DNA of 64,000 nucleotides, from the NCBI RefSeq assembly GCF_019320115.1, contig NC_089595.1:112918461-112982460 (forward strand). The letters are read 5' to 3'. The position numbers and the translations under genes were made by a program. Positions 59,109 through 64,000 of this stretch are shown in pieces (the stretch's first letter is position 1; each line of letters starts with the position of its first letter). The notes under the pieces were generated by a model that saw only the letters and a list, made by a program, of their open reading frames with translations, had not been told where the DNA came from and did no database searches. Origin of the DNA: Miscanthus floridulus (Eukaryota; Streptophyta; Magnoliopsida; Poales; Poaceae).

Positions 59109-61741
59109 TCAGCTCCCCTGCTCCCCAACCTTGTCGTCTCTGCTGCTATCGCCAGCGCTGCTCGCCGCAGCCGGCGGCAGCACGGTCGTCCCGCTGCTCC
59201 CGCCGGCGCCGTTGCTGCCGCTGCCGCTACCGCCTATGTACGACTTGATCGCCGCCGCGAGCACCGCGGTGAAGTTGGGGTCGGACGCGATCACGGCCGC
59301 CGCGCTGACGGTGTCGCCCGCCGCGTCCGCCTGCGCGGCGGGGGCCTTGGAGGAGGGGTCGTACAGCTTCTGCCCGAACAGCTGCGTCGTCAGCGGCATC
59401 GGGGCGTCGGCGAGCGCGGCCTGGAGCTGGGAGGGCTCCGTCCCCGTCGCCCGCGCCTGCGCCGGCGCCGGCTGCGTGAGGTCCAGCGTCACGGTGGGGA
59501 ACGGCGCCGACGCCGAGATGGTGGCGACGTTGGAGGAGCACGGCAGCACGGCGCGCGCCAGGAAGTTGGACCCGGCCATCAGGCTGCCGCCGTCCGCGCT
59601 CGGCATCGACCCGGACAGCAGCATGGACGCCGCCGCCGCCGTCGTCGACGCCATCGGCATCGCCGCCGGCGGCAGCGGGTGGTTGTGGTGCCCCTCGTAC
59701 GTCGTGATCACCACCGTCGTGTCCTCGGCGCATCTCTGGACCTGCCATCACACACCACACATGCATGATCAGCAACGTGCCGAACCCAAAATGTTCAGAC
59801 GACTCCACCGACCACTACTGCCAACTTGTGGCTCGATCGACCCATCGTTCAGCAGCACAGCATACCTGCTTGCGGACCGGGCAGCCGGCAGCCATGGTGC
59901 AGCGGTAGTACGCGCGGGGGCAAGGGTTGCCCTTGGCCATCTTCTGCCCGTACTTCCTCCATTGGCACCCATCATTGATCTGCGTACCATCAAGAACAAA
60001 CATTTCATTTTCAACAACAACTCAGTAGCAGTCCACAGTCAGAACTCAGAAGCGAACACTGGCAGCCTAGCGTACCATGGGTGCCTCGGAGCGGGCCCGG
60101 ACGGAGACGCGGGCCTTGCGCATGGTGGCGGCCTCGGGGAGGGACTCGGGGCCCTTGGCGGGGAGGAACTTATGCACCTTGTTGGAGAGCCAGCCCTGCT
60201 GCGTCGCCAGGTAGTGCGGCTGCGGCGGCTCATCCGCCCGGCTGCTGCTACCCATCTCGTGGGCGAGGTGCTGCTGCTGGTGGCCGTGCTCGAACGCCGG
60301 CAGCGGCATCAGGTCCTTGCCACTGACCATGAGCCCGGGCTGCGGCGGCGGCGGTTCCGCGTTGCTGGTCGACCCCGAGCTGTCGCCGCCGCGCACTGCG
60401 TACGAGCCCATGGAGCGCAGCGGGTCGTCGGGGGCGGTGCCGATGCTGCTGATGAACTGCCGCGGGAGCAGGTGGCCGCCGCCGCTCCCCTCCTGGTCCT
60501 TCGTCTCCGGAACGACGTTCATCAGCTGGTGGTGACATGAACATGATGGTACGATCGCAGCAAGTCGCAACACAACAACAGTCTCGACCGGTCAGACGTT
60601 GCCTCGCTTACATTAGCTACTCGATGGATGCATGCATGGATCGACGACGTCCGTCCTTTCGAGGATCTGGTACGTAACGTACGTTATTGACTATCGAGTT
60701 TACCTCATGGCCTGGAGCTCCGCGAAGAAGGGCTCGATGGTTATTGGTCCTTTGCTGCTGCTGCTGCAGTGTAGTGTAGACCGGCATCTGCATCTGGAAA
60801 GCATTGTACTTGAGGGTCAGCCTGCTGACAAAGTCCTTGAGCTGCTTGTTCTCTTCGTTCAGGCGCCCAAGCTCGGATTTTGCCAGTGCCAGCTGGTCAT
60901 ATAAATACACATTTATTTAGTACTAATGTAGTATAACAAGAGAGACTAAACAAAAGGAATAAATAAGATTTTTCATTTTTGTTTGTTTCTCTCTATCTAG
61001 TATCTACAGTGTGTGTCTGGTAGTGGACTAGTCGTAGCCATATCCACATGGGACTGAGGCCAGTTAAGGTTTGACTAAACTTGCATGCAGAATTGGCGCA
61101 TCTGATCTGATGAAATCGAGTTTAATTTCCAAGAACAGGCAGTGAGTGATGGTATGTATTCACAGTCAAGTACTAGAAACTAGGCAAATGCATGGATCAC
61201 GGCTCGTTGGTGATTTATTTCGCTCACCTCAGCTTTGGTCTCCCTGTGATCGACGTTGTCGGACGAGACGCCGTCGTCGACGGTGGACTCCTCGCTCCTG
61301 ATGCTGCTCTTCTTCCCGCCGACGTGGTGCAGACCCATCTGAAAACCGAGCCGGCCGGGCCGACCAGCCGTGCGCGTCAGGGAAAAGTAGAAAACCGCCG
61401 ATCCGACAGACTAGGAGGGGATGGGAGGAAAAGCAAAAGGAATTTGAATCGATTCGCGAGAAAAGGGGGTTACGTACGTTGATGGTGAGGTCGTCTTCCT
61501 TGATGCCGTGCTCGTCCGACGGCACAAAGGCGGCGAAGGCGGCGTCCTTCCTCTCCCTTTTCTCCTTCTTGAAGAAGTCCATCTCGCCCGCCGCCACCCG
61601 ACGGGGCAGGTGGTGGGCCGCCTCCGCGTCGCCGTACTCGTACCCCAGCGCGGCGGCCGGGAGGAACGCAGCGGGCGCCCTGGGCGTCTCCCTATCGGCG
61701 CCGCCGTTCATCCTGCGCTTTCCCAGATAGGAGGACTCCAT
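59109..61741 (-). CDS. WRKY transcription factor, group IIb, 6 exons
   Basis: Predicted 586 residues. Exons in transcript order: 61478-61741, 61228-61338, 60704-60892, 60076-60525, 59866-59979, 59109-59741; all GT-AG, total 1761 bases in frame. Start [14 protein letters not shown]. Residues 89-125 include [11 protein letters not shown]; residues ~126-160 form a leucine-zipper-like coiled coil ([20 protein letters not shown]). The WRKY domain (about 340-400) has [20 protein letters not shown], then [20 protein letters not shown] and YEGHHNH: a C-x5-C-x23-H-x-H zinc finger. The intron after RKQ is the V-type position of groups IIa and IIb. These factors bind W-boxes (TTGACC/T); IIb members resemble Arabidopsis WRKY6/31/42, linked to defence, senescence and nutrient responses. 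Intact, with an Ala/Ser/Pro-rich C-terminus. Confidence 0.95.
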
Positions 61742-62541
61742 GATGAGGTAACGACGACGACGGGCGAGGGAGCGGGGGTGGACGGGGACGGAGGGGAGAT
61801 CGGTGGAGAGGAACGGGGACGGCAGGGCAGGGGCGTATAAGAAGGACCGGGGGGGCGCACACGTGGCGAGGCCTGGCCCTGGGCTCACCGATCTGAGTCC
61901 ATCTTTATAGGCAGTGCTGGTGACCATTGACCAGGGGGCACCTGGGCAGGGCAGGGCGGACTGGGCGACTGGCGGTGGGGAGAGGAGGATGGCAATGCAA
62001 TGCATGCAGCCGCGCGGTCGCCTCGGCCCCAGTCGCGCACGCACTCGCGAGGTCCGGATGTCCCCAGTCCATGGGGAATGAGTGAATGACTGGGAGGGAG
62101 AAAAGGGTGGTGGTCAGGTCGTGGACGGGCGGTGGTCAGGTCAGCTCCTGATCCGAGGAAATGGTCAGGTTAGCTGCGTGACTGCCATTTACTGGCTCCT
62201 GGGCTGCATGGACTAGCGATCAGCGCGTGCGACCGTGCGTCGTCGCGCTCTGCCATTTCTGGGATCGGGAGTTCGGGACCATGTAGTTTCAGTTCAGGTA
62301 TTGACTGAGCAAATGCGCAGCTGCACCACCAGTCACACGGACAATCGGTTTTGACTTTTTAAAAAAAACAAAAAAAATCTCATCTCAATGCTTTTCCATG
62401 GGACTACGGATACGGATATGTCGTTTGGTTGGTCTGCAGCCCAAGTGCCCGAAATCTGACGCCGGGAGCACACGCAATGTTAGACAAGGTTGTCGGAGTT
62501 TAAACTAAACAAATCCTTTGTACATTTATTTTGTGCACGTC
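61742..62541 (-). promoter_or_regulatory. WRKY upstream region
   Basis: Contains several W-box cores: on the plus strand TTGACC at 61927-61932 (in CATTGACCAGG) and TTGACT at 62301 and 62350. This suggests auto- or cross-regulation by WRKY factors, which is common in the family. A TTATAGG at 61906 is a possible TATA in minus-strand form CCTATAAAG, about 165 bases before the start codon. No other gene is supported. Confidence 0.5.
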
Positions 62542-63130
62542 TTTTTTTGAACGAACAAGCACTCATATCATTTTTATTAACATTGCAGGGAAAACACAAG
62601 TAGATAGCCCTGAGAGGACACCTAAAGAAACAAAATTGAGATACAAGATAACAAACTATATGCATAAAAGGAAACTATTGGCTAACAATCAAGACGGTCA
62701 AAAACTTTGCACCAGCTAAACCCAAGCCCATGCCTCTTCTTTGATCTTTTGGACGAGGTCTAGCGCCAACGATTCTTTTCGCTAAAATGTGCATGAAGTC
62801 CTCTCTTTGCAAATCTCCCATATAGTCCCATTTACTAGAAGCAAGAGGGAACGGAGACTCTTCCGTGGGACCCCGGGCAAAGACCCAACGGTCATCCACA
62901 AACCCTTGACGGAGGCGGAAGAGGGTAACTACGGCTCAAGTTAAGGCAGGGATAACCAGATGGCATGCAACTACAGATGTGCCTAGAATAACAACATTCC
63001 ATAAGATTGCTAAAAAACGGCATTCCATAAGATGTGGTGTGCCATCTCCGAGACAATGCCGACAAAGGGGTCAAGAAGGGTTTTTTTGGCCAACCACGGA
63101 CCTCTAGTTGATTCATCGTCCAAACACGAT
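62542..63130 (-). pseudogene. LINE 3' end with zinc-knuckle-like segment (decayed)
   Basis: On the minus strand this ends in a short A run (plus T 62542-62548). 62990-63110 encodes in shifted frames RGWPKKPF, then CRHCLGDGTPHLMECRFLAI, like the zf-RVT segment after plant LINE reverse transcriptases. 62675-62760 gives IKEEAWAWV and LAGAKFL, like the usual LINE pol C-terminus. Broken by stops. Confidence 0.6.
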
Positions 63131-63589
63131 GACGTATGATGAGCCAGGAACAATGTCCTCACAACAAAAAGGATAGAGAGAGTGTGTGATTAGCTGTCGT
63201 TGCATTACTTCGGTAATTCGGTCACAATAACATGTCATCTAGGACAAGATTTTATCAAACTTTAAATACTATAAATATCAATAACTTGTAAATTATTTAC
63301 TTTGAGAACTTGAAAGATGTATATGTACAATTGTATGGTAAAATAATTACAAAATCTCATAAATTCAAACAGTTGCAACAGTACAATCTAGAAAAGTGAT
63401 TACTGACCAAAAGATATGCATAAAAAATCATGCAAAATCATGTCTCAACTTCATTTTTATAAGAGAGTACCATGCTATTCTGAGAAGTATTGGCTTAGAG
63501 ATTGACTTAAGCTGGAGCATCATTTTTGCGGTGGCTAACATGACTATTGTACCCCATAGAGGACATTGTAAGAAAAATAGACCCTAGGC
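63131..63589. other. Gene-free AT-rich spacer
   Basis: No supported gene, RNA or repeat boundary seen between the LINE tail and the edge LTR. Confidence 0.45.
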
Positions 63590-64000
63590 CCATTTACTTT
63601 GGATTTTGGTGTTTGATGACCAACACGACCAAATTGGACTAATGAATTTGCAAGTGATTGTTTTGTAGTTCAATAGGGTGCAAGACGTGACTTGAACGAA
63701 GGCGACGTGATGATCCGATGATCAACACCATAAGCAAGACCCTAGGAGCACAAGAGAAGACCCAAGATATCAAGCAAAGTCCAAGCACGAAGATAGGAAC
63801 CAAGACGTACGCAAGATCGCGAAGAAACGAGCTCACAGAGGTGACTAGACGCTGGTGAAAAGTGACCGGACGCTCCGATCAAGAGGCTCGGCAACAGCAG
63901 GCGTCAGCAGCAGCGACCGGACGCTGGACCGGACGTTGAGCAGCAAATTGACCGGACGCTGAGTGCCAAAGTCAGGTCAACATCAGTAAGGTTCCAGAGA
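63590..64000 (+). mobile_element. Copia-type LTR fragment at window edge
   Basis: Reads GGCCCATTTACTTTGGATTT, then GGTGTTTGATGACCAACACG, the start pattern of large grass copia LTRs, and ends with GACCGGACGCT repeats (63860-63965) like those in the solo LTR at 48988-50863. It continues past the window. Confidence 0.6.

Noticed and set aside
59050..60540. Plus-strand open frame of 496 codons over the WRKY exons
   Set aside because: It is antisense to a well-supported WRKY gene, crosses that gene's introns, and reflects GC-rich codon bias. No domain is visible.

Overview
The window looks like plant nuclear DNA from a grass, probably Andropogoneae (sorghum, sugarcane or Miscanthus type). The reasons are intron-split genes with GC-rich first exons, a WRKY factor with the plant-specific group IIb layout, an Au-type tRNA-derived SINE, Tourist and hAT MITEs, and nested LTR retrotransposons of the Tat, Tekay-like, Athila-like and copia types. 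The species is inferred from style and not proven.

Layout. 1-23753 is a retrotransposon block: the edge of a Tekay-like LTR, a truncated LTR of a Tat-type Ty3/gypsy family, a 1.7 kb segment, a full 16.7 kb Tat element on the minus strand (3396-20105), a second copy of the 1.7 kb segment, and a Ds-like hAT remnant holding a solo Tat LTR. 24266-40644 is a gene island with three genes: SPB1 (nucleolar rRNA methyltransferase, minus), an ERA-type GTPase (plus) and WDR18/IPI3/RID3 (WD40, minus). 41051-58900 is a second transposon block: MITEs, a 4.55 kb Tekay-like LTR with PBS and a broken ORF, a solo copia LTR with a perfect 5-bp target duplication, a deleted Athila-like element and a LINE tail. 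59109-61741 is an intact WRKY gene (minus), followed by another LINE tail and a copia LTR that runs off the window.

How the genes relate. All three genes of the island serve ribosome assembly: SPB1 and IPI3/WDR18 in pre-60S maturation, ERA in (probably organellar) small-subunit assembly. SPB1 and ERA are divergent across 343 bp that carry five TGGGCC (site II) boxes and a telo-box, the usual promoter grammar of plant ribosome genes. The WDR18 promoter also has two TGGGCC boxes. WDR18 seems to be decaying here: its exons join cleanly except for one extra base in exon 1 and an in-frame TGA in exon 7, and its introns have been invaded by a SINE, a Harbinger-like element and long homopolymers. 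The WRKY gene is independent of this group.

I see no CRISPR, phage or bacterial system and no clearly new molecular machine. The best leads are the ribosome-assembly gene cluster with shared promoter motifs, the broken WDR18 copy, the antisense gene carried by the Tat element, and the duplicated 1.7 kb segment whose identity changes abruptly along its length.
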